Shown here piece after piece: positions 41,364 through 51,700 of a stretch of DNA of 64,000 nucleotides. The DNA is from Patagioenas fasciata (lineage: Eukaryota > Chordata > Aves > Columbiformes > Columbidae): assembly GCF_037038585.1 (NCBI RefSeq), contig NC_092522.1, forward strand, positions 50,631,161 through 50,695,160, given 5' to 3'. Made by a program: the position numbers and the translations under genes. The stretch's first letter is position 1; the number at the start of each line of letters is the position of its first letter. A model generated the notes under the pieces. It had not been told where the DNA came from. It was given only the letters and a program-made list of their open reading frames with translations, and ran no database searches.

Positions 41364-41371
41364 CATAAAAG
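41364..41371 (+). promoter_or_regulatory. TATA-like box (CATAAAAG) of THBS2
   Basis: The sequence cccataaaagc lies in otherwise GC-rich DNA, with Sp1-type GC boxes upstream. A transcription start about 25-30 bases downstream (about 41390-41400) would give a first exon of about 100 bases ending at the 41492 donor. An ATTGA at 41337 is not an exact CCAAT box. Confidence 0.75.
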
Positions 41372-41394
41372 CAGCGGCGCGGGGCGCGGGGCCG

Positions 41395-41491
41395 TGGAGG
41401 GACTTGCGACGGCGGCCCGGCACCGCGCTCCGCTCCCCACCGGCATCGTCCCGGCAGAGCCTCAGCGCGCCGTCGGCTCCCCTCATGCCAG
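41395..41491 (+). other. THBS2 exon 1 (5' UTR, start approximate)
   Basis: The exon ends at CCAG|GTGAGG, a near-consensus 5' splice site (intron GT at 41492). The left end is inferred from the TATA-like box and is uncertain by tens of bases. It contains one ATG, at 41485-41487. After splicing to exon 2 that ATG is in frame with the main start four codons later, with no stop between. Its context is poor (C at -3, C at +4), so it is treated as untranslated here. The whole exon is open in that frame back to a TGA at 41335. Confidence 0.75.
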
Positions 41492-42672
41492 GTGAGGCGC
41501 AAGGCAGGAAATCGCCGTGCTCCGCCGTGAAGCCCCTTGCATGGGGTGGCTGCCGCCCGACGGGGCCGGGGGAGGCTGCGGAGGCTCACCATGGGCAGCC
41601 GGGTGGGCGCCCCACGCTGCCGTCCCCGCGGGTTCTCGGGGTGAAAGATGCCCCGGGGAAGGCTCACCGGAGGCAGTGTGCGGCGCCGGCCGGGAGCTAC
41701 TGCAGCCGTGCCCGCGGGGGCTGTGCCGGAGCCGAGCGAGCAGGGCACCACGGGAAAGGTGCCGGGTTAGAGAGGTGCAAGAGTCTCCTGGCATTTGCCG
41801 TTAATTAGCGGTAGCGGTGATACCTCGGGGTGACAGATAATAAAATGTTCCCTGTAAGAGAAAGGAAATACAGACAGTAAAAGGTGGCATCCCCGAGTCT
41901 TTACAGAAATGTATGGAGTTAGCAGTGCCAAAGTGATGCGGCGGTATCCAAAGAAACGAATGTCTGCACATTCCAGTGAATGCGTCTGCTCCATTCATTA
42001 TGAGTGCAGACACATATGGAGATGCAATTACGTGGCTTATAGCTGCATAGTGCTTCAGGGCGAAAATGGAATCACGTTAAAAGTCACTTTGTCCAGCTAT
42101 GGTTGGGTGAAGAGAATTGTAAGAATGGGTAAACTATATATATATATATGTATATACAGGAAAGAGAGAGGAGTTTCTATGATGGCGCTGAAAAAAGGTA
42201 CTGAAAAGTACCCTACTAGGGTACTAGCTCAGGAGCAGCATCTAGTGAGATCCCATTATCCTCACAAAGAATTTCAGCTGAACGTTGTGCTCCAAAGTAA
42301 AAATGTAGCTACTAATATGCTGTATCTTGTGTAGTCTTGTGGTCCCTATGCCAGCTACTGAAATACTGGGGAGAAAATAGTAGCCTATTTTTTATATATG
42401 TCTTTTCTTTCCTATTATTAAGAACATTTACATAAAAAGGAGCTTTATCATCCAGAATTCCTCTTCACTTGATGTCCTGTTTTACTTCTGGCATCGAGAA
42501 TTACCCCCAGAATAAATATTACCAGAGTCAGACAAAAGAGAAATTCTTATTTTTAGATGTATAGTTGCTTCTAATAAGGGTTCTGTTTATGACATTTCAT
42601 GAGGTAAATTAAAATATTTGTAGTTGATAGATATTTTTCCATAATACTTACTACTTTTTGGTTTATTCATAG
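41492..42672 (+). other. THBS2 intron 1
   Basis: 1,181 bases, GTGAGG to ATAG. The first 280 bases belong to the CpG island; the rest is AT-rich with a (TA)n run at about 42134-42150. No exon was seen inside. Confidence 0.85.
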
Positions 42673-42747
42673 GAGTTATGCTGCAGAGGAGTGGGCTGTT
42701 GTGGCTTGCTGTCTTGATAACCCTGTGGGTTTCCTCAAATGCTCAGG
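42673..42747 (+). CDS. THBS2: THBS2 exon 2: start codon and signal peptide
   Basis: The acceptor is attcatag|gagtt. The ATG is at 42678 with G at -3 (adequate Kozak context), so five exon bases are untranslated. Codons 1-23 begin MLQRSGLL and form a short basic n-region, a hydrophobic core ([12 protein letters not shown]) and a polar c-region ending NAQ, a clear signal peptide. Cleavage is probably at SNA|Q or close by. The exon ends in phase 1 at 42747 before GTGAGT. An in-frame ATG in exon 1 would add four residues (MPGV). Confidence 0.93.
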
Positions 42748-45700
42748 GTGAGTTCTGACACTTCTTAACTAGATATAGAGTAACTCCCAAAGCTAGAAGT
42801 TGGTGTAAAGTATTGGCTTACCTGAGCTACAGTGGGCAAAGTAATCATATATGATTTTTTAGAAGTGTCTGTAGTAGGAGGATATTTTTGGTAGATACAT
42901 CTTACTGCTAAATGACAATTTCCCAATAAATATCCCCAAATTGCTTTCTTTAAAATTTATTGATGAAAATGTATATAATCTCAGAAATAACTGCTATTAT
43001 ACTTTCCTGTGCAGTGGAAATGTATGGTGAAAGTAGTATAAACAGAATCACTGAGTAGGGTAAACACTTTAAAAACATGGATGTAAAGAAATAGACCTCT
43101 ACAGACCAAATATAAGTAGAGTGTAAATTGGCACAGTGCCAGACCCTTGTTTACATCTGACTTCTTGGCCTGAATTTTTAAAAAGTAAATCTCTTGCTTC
43201 CTGTTGTCATGTGGCCACATGGCTTCTCATAATTTGATTTTTATTACCTTTAGTCAAAATATAGAAATTGACTCAACTTCCTTATCCATTCATGTATATT
43301 AAAAATATTAATTGAATGCATCTTTACATACATCCATGCATAGGCGTATACATGACATACAGCCTGTATATATCTACAAGTGTGTATTGTATAGTGCTAT
43401 AAAATATATAGCCGTATGTTTAGTTATAGAATTAAACGTATTTATACCTACACACATAGAAGGAGAGAGTTGTCATGTAAAGGAAAGTGACAGGTGGAAA
43501 ATGCAATTCATTTGCATGCTAATAGGAAGAGTTGTCTTTGTGGAAGTAGGAAAGTGCTGGGTTTACTCCGCTGATCTTTACATCTGTCATGCAACTGCAG
43601 TTACTACATATAGTGTGCAGAGTTGTTTCTTATAAGACTTTTTGTATACACATTGTCACACACTGTTAACTTTTTCAGATGGTGACAAGGAAGAGGAGAC
43701 TACCTTTGATTTACTTCAAATCAGTAATATAAACCGAAAGACAGTTGGAGCAAAACTGTTTCGGGGTCCAGACCCTGCTACCCCAGCGTATCGTTTCATT
43801 CGGTTTGACCATATACCTCCATGTAAACCAGAGAAATTGAAAAAGATTGTCAGACTCATACGGCAGAATGAGGGCTTTATCCTTTCAGCCACCCTGAGAC
43901 AGGACAGGCAATCTAGAGGCACTATCCTTGCTTTAGAAGGTCCTGGCATCAGTGAGAGGCAGTTTGAGATAATTTCCAATGGCCGGGCCAACACCCTGGA
44001 CCTTATCTATTGGGTGGATGGCTTCCAGAATGTGATTTCCCTGGAAGATGTGGACCTCGCCGACTCACAGTGGAAGAACCTCACCGTGCAAATAACAGGG
44101 GAGAACTACAACCTCTATGTTGGTTGTGACCTTATTGACAGCTTCATCCTGGAGGAACCTTTCTATGAGCAACTGAAAGCAGAGAATAGCAGAATGTACG
44201 TGGCCAAAGGGTCCATTCGGGAGAATCATTTCAGGGTAGGTAACCTGGAGAAGCTCAAGCCTCTGGTGAGGTAAGAAAGTAACTGCAAGTAGTTTGAGAA
44301 GATGCAGTAGGTACAGTTATGTTCTCTCAACACCTCTTGGATTTTTTTGTGGTGATTTGTAGAATTCTCTGGAAATTTCTTGAAGAACTCTTTGGCTGTT
44401 GAAATATAACTATTCAAGTTGTAAGAGCCTTTCAATATTTTTAGATTTTATTTGAAAGATGAAGAAAAAAAAGGATTTTTAATGGAGCTGAAGCATGTGG
44501 TGTTGGTCCATTCCCTAACAGAATATCTTGATTTGCCATTTTGAACGACCTTTCATTTCAATTAAAAAAAAAAAAAAAAAAAAAGAAAGGAAAAAAAGGA
44601 AAAAAAGAAAAAAGGAAAAAAGAAAAAAAGAAAACATTTTTCATCATCAGTCCTGCAAATGTGATTTTTTCTTTTTGTGGAAAACCTTTTTTGTTTCGCT
44701 TTTGTTTTAAAATGAAGCAATTACAAACTTTCTGGTTTTCGTATAAAAGAAAAATTACCTTCTGCCTCATATAGTGGTGTGATCTCGCTCAAGTGCTTTA
44801 AGGATGGCTTCTTTTCACTCACAGCTAAAATCCAGCTTGAACGAATGGCTTCAAAAAATTTGGAAAGCCCTTTCTGTCACATCCTATTGTGCCATCTAGT
44901 TGTTAACCAGAGCATGACATGCTGGAGTGTCGTTCCATGGGGTGACAAGTTTTGTCATGGAAGCCAGAAGTCCTTGTCCACAGTCTCTTCATTCCTGCCT
45001 CCATGATGAAGTTTCTCCATCAGTTGTGCTCATACAAGTGGTTATTGAGCTATACTATTAAGAGGGTTACTGAAATAATCTGGTTTTCATATTTTTTTTT
45101 GTTTTGTTGTTGTTGTTGTTTTGTTTTGTTTGTTTGTTTGTTTTTGTTTTTAAGTGAAACAGATACCAGTCTGGTTTTATAATGTTGTCTCAGGACAGTG
45201 TCAGCAGAATTGAGGAGGCAGTGAAGTGTGGTGCATGGGAATGACTGGCTAACGATGGAAGTGTGATGGGGCAGGAGCGTCAAAAGTTGACTTTGACCCC
45301 ATGGCAAATGTCTCATAGAACTACCATCTAAAATGCACTATGAAAATAGAGATTTGAGCTAATAGCTGATTAATAACTTTTATCATTACTTATTTCAGAA
45401 CATACATAATTTTGTTGCTTAGAGTATTGAAACTGTATATAGCAAAGCTATAAACACATTTTTTTCAGTGTCTTTCAGGTGTGATGCATGTAGGTTATTT
45501 TTTACATATTTATGGCTGAATCCAGTCATTAGCATGGGATAGATATAGATCAGTTATTAGTTAATCCAAAATTGATCTAACTGGTTTTTAATTACTTTTT
45601 ATTTTTATTACAGGGTCTTTTGCAAAATATTCAGTTAATCTTTGATACTTCAATAGAGGATGTTCTGCGTAAGAAAGGATGCCAGAAAAGCCAGTCAAGT

Positions 45701-48700
45701 AAGGCTTTTTTACCTCATTAATACCATTCACTTGACTCTGAAAATTAGAAATGTCAATGCTGACGTATTATCTTAAAACCATGCAACATCGCCCTTCAAA
45801 ATAAAAAAGAAAATGAGTTGGTTTGTAGTTTTTTTGTGGTAATAGGAACATATTTTTAGCTATCTTGAGATATCATTTCTACTCTCTAGCCTACTATTTT
45901 AGTTCTTATTGCTTATGTTGATAACTCTGAGCCTGTTTTTAAGTTGGGAGAAAAGTTATCAAGCAAGAAATTAATATAAATAGAAGGAAAAATGTGTTAT
46001 GTATGACAATATCTACATTATTCCTGAGATGTCCATGATTGTCTGAGCACAAGACTGGTAAAGTTGCTTCTGAATTTTGCTCCTGACTCTCAGTGGGCCC
46101 ACGAACAAGTCTGCAAGTCTTAAAGACACTGAATTGCTCTGCACTAAGTTTGTTGACTGAAAGAGGCTTTGGGTTTTAATCCCAAAGCATTGTTAATCAA
46201 AACAACTTAAAGAAAACAAGAAAAAAAAATGAAGAGGGATGGAAGGCATGTATGTGACAGGCTGATGTGTTCTTATTAGTCCACTTCATGCTGATATCAC
46301 CAGGAGGGAAGCCCTCTATGTGTGGGAGGGAGTATATTGGATTTGTCATGAAAGAGTTATGAAAATTCGTCAAGTATGCACTAAGGTTTTATACTTGAGC
46401 TCATGGGAGATGCTGGGTATTTTACTTTCCAGTTTTTGTAACTGGCAAGAGCTCAGTCAAGAATCAGAGACAACTGAGTCTGTCAGAGGAATGTGGTGTG
46501 TGCACAAGGCAGTAAGGACTTCAGGATTTTATTTTAAACTCCTGCCATCTGAAATTCCATTATTTCTGTCAGTTTGCTAAAATGTATGACATAGAGAAAA
46601 TCAGTTAATCGAACTGTACTCATCATTTTGCCTTGTTTATGCAAAATCTAGAAATTAAGCAGTAGCAGGTTTTGACTTCTTCAAAGGGAGCCAGAATGTT
46701 GAGATTTTGTAACAAAAAGTCTCTATAAGATATATACATGTGTTTTTATAAATTTATATAGATATCTGTATAGGAGTGCGTAGATATGTATATGCACAAA
46801 AAATTAACTGAGCTTGCTAGTCTGCTTTTAAATCGTAATAAAGGATTGATTGTTTCCTATGTTCCAGAGGTGTGCCCAGGTGCAGGACCTGAGACACAAG
46901 TGAGACAATGTGTTACAAATGAGCTACATAGGCTAGAATTAAAGTGATCTTAGATGGCAAAGGCAAGAAGACATGCCCTCATTTGTTGGTTGTTATCTCT
47001 CCCAGCCAAGCTGTCTTCTGTACTCAGAAACTATGGAGAAACTACTCAGAACTACTGATTACTAGTGTTCAACTTTGTTAGTGTAAGAAAACAGTTGAGC
47101 AGAACTGCTGTGGGAAAATAAAAATACGTATTTAGGTCTAATCGTAAACTGAATAAAAGAGAAGGCTAGTGTCAAGAAGGATGGAGTTCAGCTATGCTGG
47201 TTCATTTACCAGTGGAAACAAAATTCCCAGAAGCTGAGGTAGAATCTTGAGGACACATTCAGCAGTCAGAGGTGGAAAAAAGTCTCAGTCAAGGGGATGG
47301 GATCCCTGGGTGTAGGGGGACTGAACCAGCAAAACCAATGAAAGACAGTGAGTGTCTACATATCTTTTATATTGTCATTGATTGATTACCACAGTGGCAA
47401 ATAGTGTGGCCAAATGTTTTGAAATATCACCAAGTAAAAATGTGCTTCTGCTTGTACTTCTACTATGAAGAGGAAACCAATGGGAGCCTAGAGGGATAGC
47501 AGAGTTCTGCATGCTGATACATACCTTAGGAGGAATTCCTATACTCTTCAGCTATTGCAGCTATAACCAACAGATAATATTTTCTTAATATATTTTTTAT
47601 CACATCACATCACATCACATATCTTCAGGTCCAATAAACTATACAGAATATACAGATTTTTTGTTTGTTTTTGTTGTTTTATCCTACCTGGGAAGTATGT
47701 AGCAACTAGTATTTCGTTCAATTCACAGTTCAATTTAGTATTTAGTTCAAGTCACAGTATCTTTACTTTTACTTTGTAGCACCAAGAGAACACTACAAAG
47801 TGGAAATTACTTGTGCAATAACAGAATATGGCTAGCAGCACTCTGTGGCTTGAGGCCATCAAAATTACTTGGGAGGCTTGTTACATGCATGGCTGATTTC
47901 CTAGCACTGTCTATCCAGCTTAATTACCACAGTTGAAAAGCCATGGGTGGTATATTACTAACCACAAGGTACATATTTTCCTATTTTGATGGCCCACTCG
48001 TTGAGCTGAGGTACAGGCACTAAGGTGCCCTATTTATGTATTGGTGTCCCATAACAACATGGCAGATGTAACCAGAGAAGTGCCCTCGCCTCTGAGGACA
48101 CAAAAAACCTGCTCTTTTTTTGGAAACAGGACTGTGTTTTCCTACTGTATCTTTACTCCTAGTATGAGAATGTGAGGTATGGTGAAATGGTAGCTTGGGA
48201 TTGCAGTTAGGTTGAGGGTAGGGAAGTATCTCAGTAGTGTGGTGGCTGCAAATACTTTAGGCAGGACTTAGCACTAGGTAAGAGAGATGACAAAACCATA
48301 TCTAAATAGGCACATCAATAAAATCATTTATTCAGCTAGATCAACAGAATGACATTTACATACGTGAAAGAATGCACATTCTGCTCTTCTGGTTTCTCAT
48401 TTTAAAGATAATCATGTGGTCCTTAGGAAATTAGCAGGAAGCCAGCACCAGAGAACTGATTTCCCAGTGATCCCCAGGCATCTTCTTTTAGTCAATGCCA
48501 AGTACCAGTAGGAAGTGTGGATTTAGTTCTTCTAACATAGTTTTGGTTTATGTTTCCTGCTGAGACTGCAGCTTTATTAATGTCCTCAGAATGTTCCGGT
48601 CAAGGCACACTCCATGTTGGCTAGAAAAATGTGAAATTAATGACCTCAGAAGTGCTATGGGGGAATCTGAGAAACCTAGTATTTCAATGCGGTAGGAAAA

Positions 48701-51700
48701 ATTCATTCTTTCCAGGGAATCAAAAAAGCAGCTGAAGTAAACAGTTATGACACAGAGAGTTCTGATCTGCTATGTGGTATATCAGTTTTCTCCCATCCTG
48801 TAAGTGAAGCTGGACAATTACTTCAACTCTGGAATACAGTGAACAATTTTTGTAGACCTTGGCTGGTGGCAGATAGTTCATAGCTAATTTAAAAACACAT
48901 CAAGCCAATCATTTTAAACATGGTTGAGAAGGATTTACTTAATGTAATCTTTTGGGTTGTTTCTTTGTTCTTTTATTTTTAGCCTTCTAAATGAATGAAG
49001 AATACTTTGCTTATATTTTCACTGCTTGTACATTTAAATAAAACACTTTATATTGTGTAGTCAAGCATCAAATCAAACCCTTAAAGTTTTTGAAGTGTTT
49101 CCACCTTCTGTGACTTGTCAACACTGAACGGTGTTGGGGTGTTTTGAAGCATATGTTTTATAGCACACATTCCTGTGCTGATTTCTTCTTCTAAAATGGC
49201 TATATGCTTTGCTTCTCCTTTCAGTTTGGTAAGCTTAGATTATTACAACATTACCAAATCTGATAAACAAGTCCTTACTGAGAGACAGGGCACACTGGAT
49301 TTCTGTACAGCTGCTACCAAATTTGAGTGTACCATGGAGTCATTAGAGAAGGTTTTCATGGAATCCACAAGATATTAACCAAATGGGGATTTAAATGCCT
49401 AACAGAACACAGACTGTTTTATTTAGCTATGTTCTTTTTTCATGAATTATTACTGATGCTTTGTGTTACATTATTTTTCAAGAATTTGCTACAGACAGGG
49501 AAGTCTTTTAAACTGATACTACAACCTGTCCAGTTCTCCTTTTATAATGCATGCAAGTTCTGTTTTGATTACAATCTGCTTCATGGAGGAGTGTTTAGAG
49601 TGACAAAGCAAATATGCTGATCTTACCTTCTCCTCCGTTTCACTTCAGAATTAAACTATCATTATAACAGCTCCTCTGAGTTTAACACCAGGCAGTGCAA
49701 CATAGAGCAGCCTAGAGTCTGGTATAAGTGGCACGATGGTCAAAATTTGATCCAAGTAACCATGGAATTTATGGGCAGAACAGGGACAATGTTCATCTGC
49801 AAGGAAGCTCTTTTTCTTGCCTTTTGCTCTACATCAAGAAAATGTGATAGCTCATGAGAAAGTCTGAAACCTTTCATGGCTCTGTGTGAATAAAAGGAGT
49901 TTGCTTTTTTGACACTATGTCCTTTTGTTATGCCTTCATAAATTAAAGTTTTGCAGTGCCAACAATGTTTTAAAGTGAGGGCTATCTGAGATGCATCTTG
50001 GCTCTTAATTTTGAAAAGGGAAAGCCTGTAATTGGAACCAGCTGACATGTAACCTCTCTATTTTACTCACGGGTGTAATCTAGCATGAAGTTGTGCCAAA
50101 ATAGATGTGTTTAAACCCTATCCATGGGTGCCAATCTGTGATTTCATCAGGAATCTGTAATCTGTGGAAGAACTTTGTATATGCTGCTCTTCTCTTTTCT
50201 TCTCTTGCCTACCAGCTGAAGTGAACACCATCAATGAGAGCACTGAAATCCTTCACTTGAGCCCTGCTGTTACAACTGAGTACGTGGGTGAGAAACCAGA
50301 GAAGAAGGCTGAGTTCTGTGACCGCTCCTGTGAAGAGCTGGGAACGATGTTCACAGAGCTCACCGGCCTGCGCATTGTGGTGAACAACTTGGCTGATAAC
50401 CTCCAAAAAGTGGTAGGTGCATGTAAGTCTGAAGAACTGAGAGAGGTCTGCAGTACAGTGCCCTTTCCTTCTTTGTTTTATACCAGAGGCAGTTAATAGA
50501 GTTTTCTGTATGTACATTTGTGTACCTGATTATATCTGCATAATGTAGAGATGACTTACATTTTCAATGTGACTAGTTAGGTAGTTTTTGAGTATAACAC
50601 TTTAATGAAGTCTTTGTTTACACAGACTAGGTTTAAAAGAGCACACACACATGCACTCATACATGGGGGAAATCAATCCTCCTAAAGGTTACTGCAGGTT
50701 TGGAAATCAAAAGCTAACAAACCCAAACTTGCCTGTGTACTCTTGAAGTGTTGGTATCATTTTATTAATACATTAGGAAGTGGCTACACAGGGTACCTAA
50801 ACTGTAAGTAAATGTATGGGATTTTCATAGTTGAAGTATGATGGTGACATTTTACTGAAGTCTGCCTCTTTTCTTATTCTGAATCAATTAATTTTTCCTG
50901 AAAGAAGTTTATTACTATGTCATGTGCCTCAGGACTAAAATCTTCCCATCTAAAGATGAGCTGTACTAGAAGAAAGAAAAAATGCTAAGAACAGGTTTTC
51001 CTTAGTATTGTGCGACTGTGTTTGCACTATTATCTGAAGAATTGCTATGCAGTATTGTGGTTCCTGAGATATCTTCCTTATGTACATAAATATGAAAAAT
51101 ATACTTTTTTTTTTTTTAATGGAAGAATTAAATCCAGTAGAGTCTCAATTTTGTTTATGTAAAATGGTTTGTTTACCAAGTACACAATTTGTTTTTTATT
51201 TACTTCATCTTCTAGTCTGAAGAGAACCAAATTATGTGGGAATTGATTGGGCCCAACAAAACACTGAAGAACCAGTCAGTTTGCTGGCAGGATGGCCGTG
51301 TCTTTGCAGATAGTGAAAGCTGGATTGTAGATAGCTGCACCAAATGTACCTGCCAGGTAAGGTTTTGGGAACATTCTTCTTCACTGTAAAATTGGATAGT
51401 GTGTTTAACCCAGCTCAACTGTCCAGGTCAGGTCGCATTTACCCAGAGCTTGGCCTAGACTTACTGATATTTATAAAAAGTAGCCCTCATGTCCATGACA
51501 GAACAAATCAAAGAATTTCTACACATGAAACTTCCACAGATGCCTACCTTTATTTGCCTCTGTATGTGAGCATGTCAGTAAGTTGATTTCTTTGCCTGTA
51601 GGGTTCTAAAATTGTGTGCCATCAAATCACCTGCCCAGCAGTCTCCTGTGCCAATCCATCTTTTGTTGAAGGTGAATGCTGTCCAGTCTGCTCTCACTGT

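Larger units (their letters stand above)
40930..41770. promoter_or_regulatory. CpG island over THBS2 promoter and exon 1
   Basis: A sharply GC- and CpG-rich block of about 840 bases in AT-rich surroundings. It contains exact GGGGCGG GC boxes at 41059, 41198 and 41271, the TATA-like box at 41364 and the exon 1 donor at 41492. Long open frames on both strands, including a 223-codon one on the minus strand, are a side effect of the scarcity of stop codons. The island and the placement of the first donor fix the gene's 5' end. Methylation state and tissue use are unknown. Confidence 0.9.
44236..45613 (+). other. THBS2 intron 3
   Basis: 1,378 bases, GTAGGT to attacag. It contains a 71-base pure purine tract and a TTG/TTTG-rich tract, listed separately. 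No coding sequence was seen. Confidence 0.85.

Noticed and set aside
41080..41751. 223-codon open frame on the minus strand across the THBS2 promoter, a possible antisense gene
   Set aside because: It lies wholly in CpG-island sequence where stop codons are rare, is Pro/Arg/Ala-rich without domains, and other frames on both strands are open over the same bases.
43642..43678. Extension of the exon 3 open frame upstream of 43679
   Set aside because: A polypyrimidine tract and AG at 43677-43678 mark the acceptor, and exon 2 supplies the signal peptide in matching phase.
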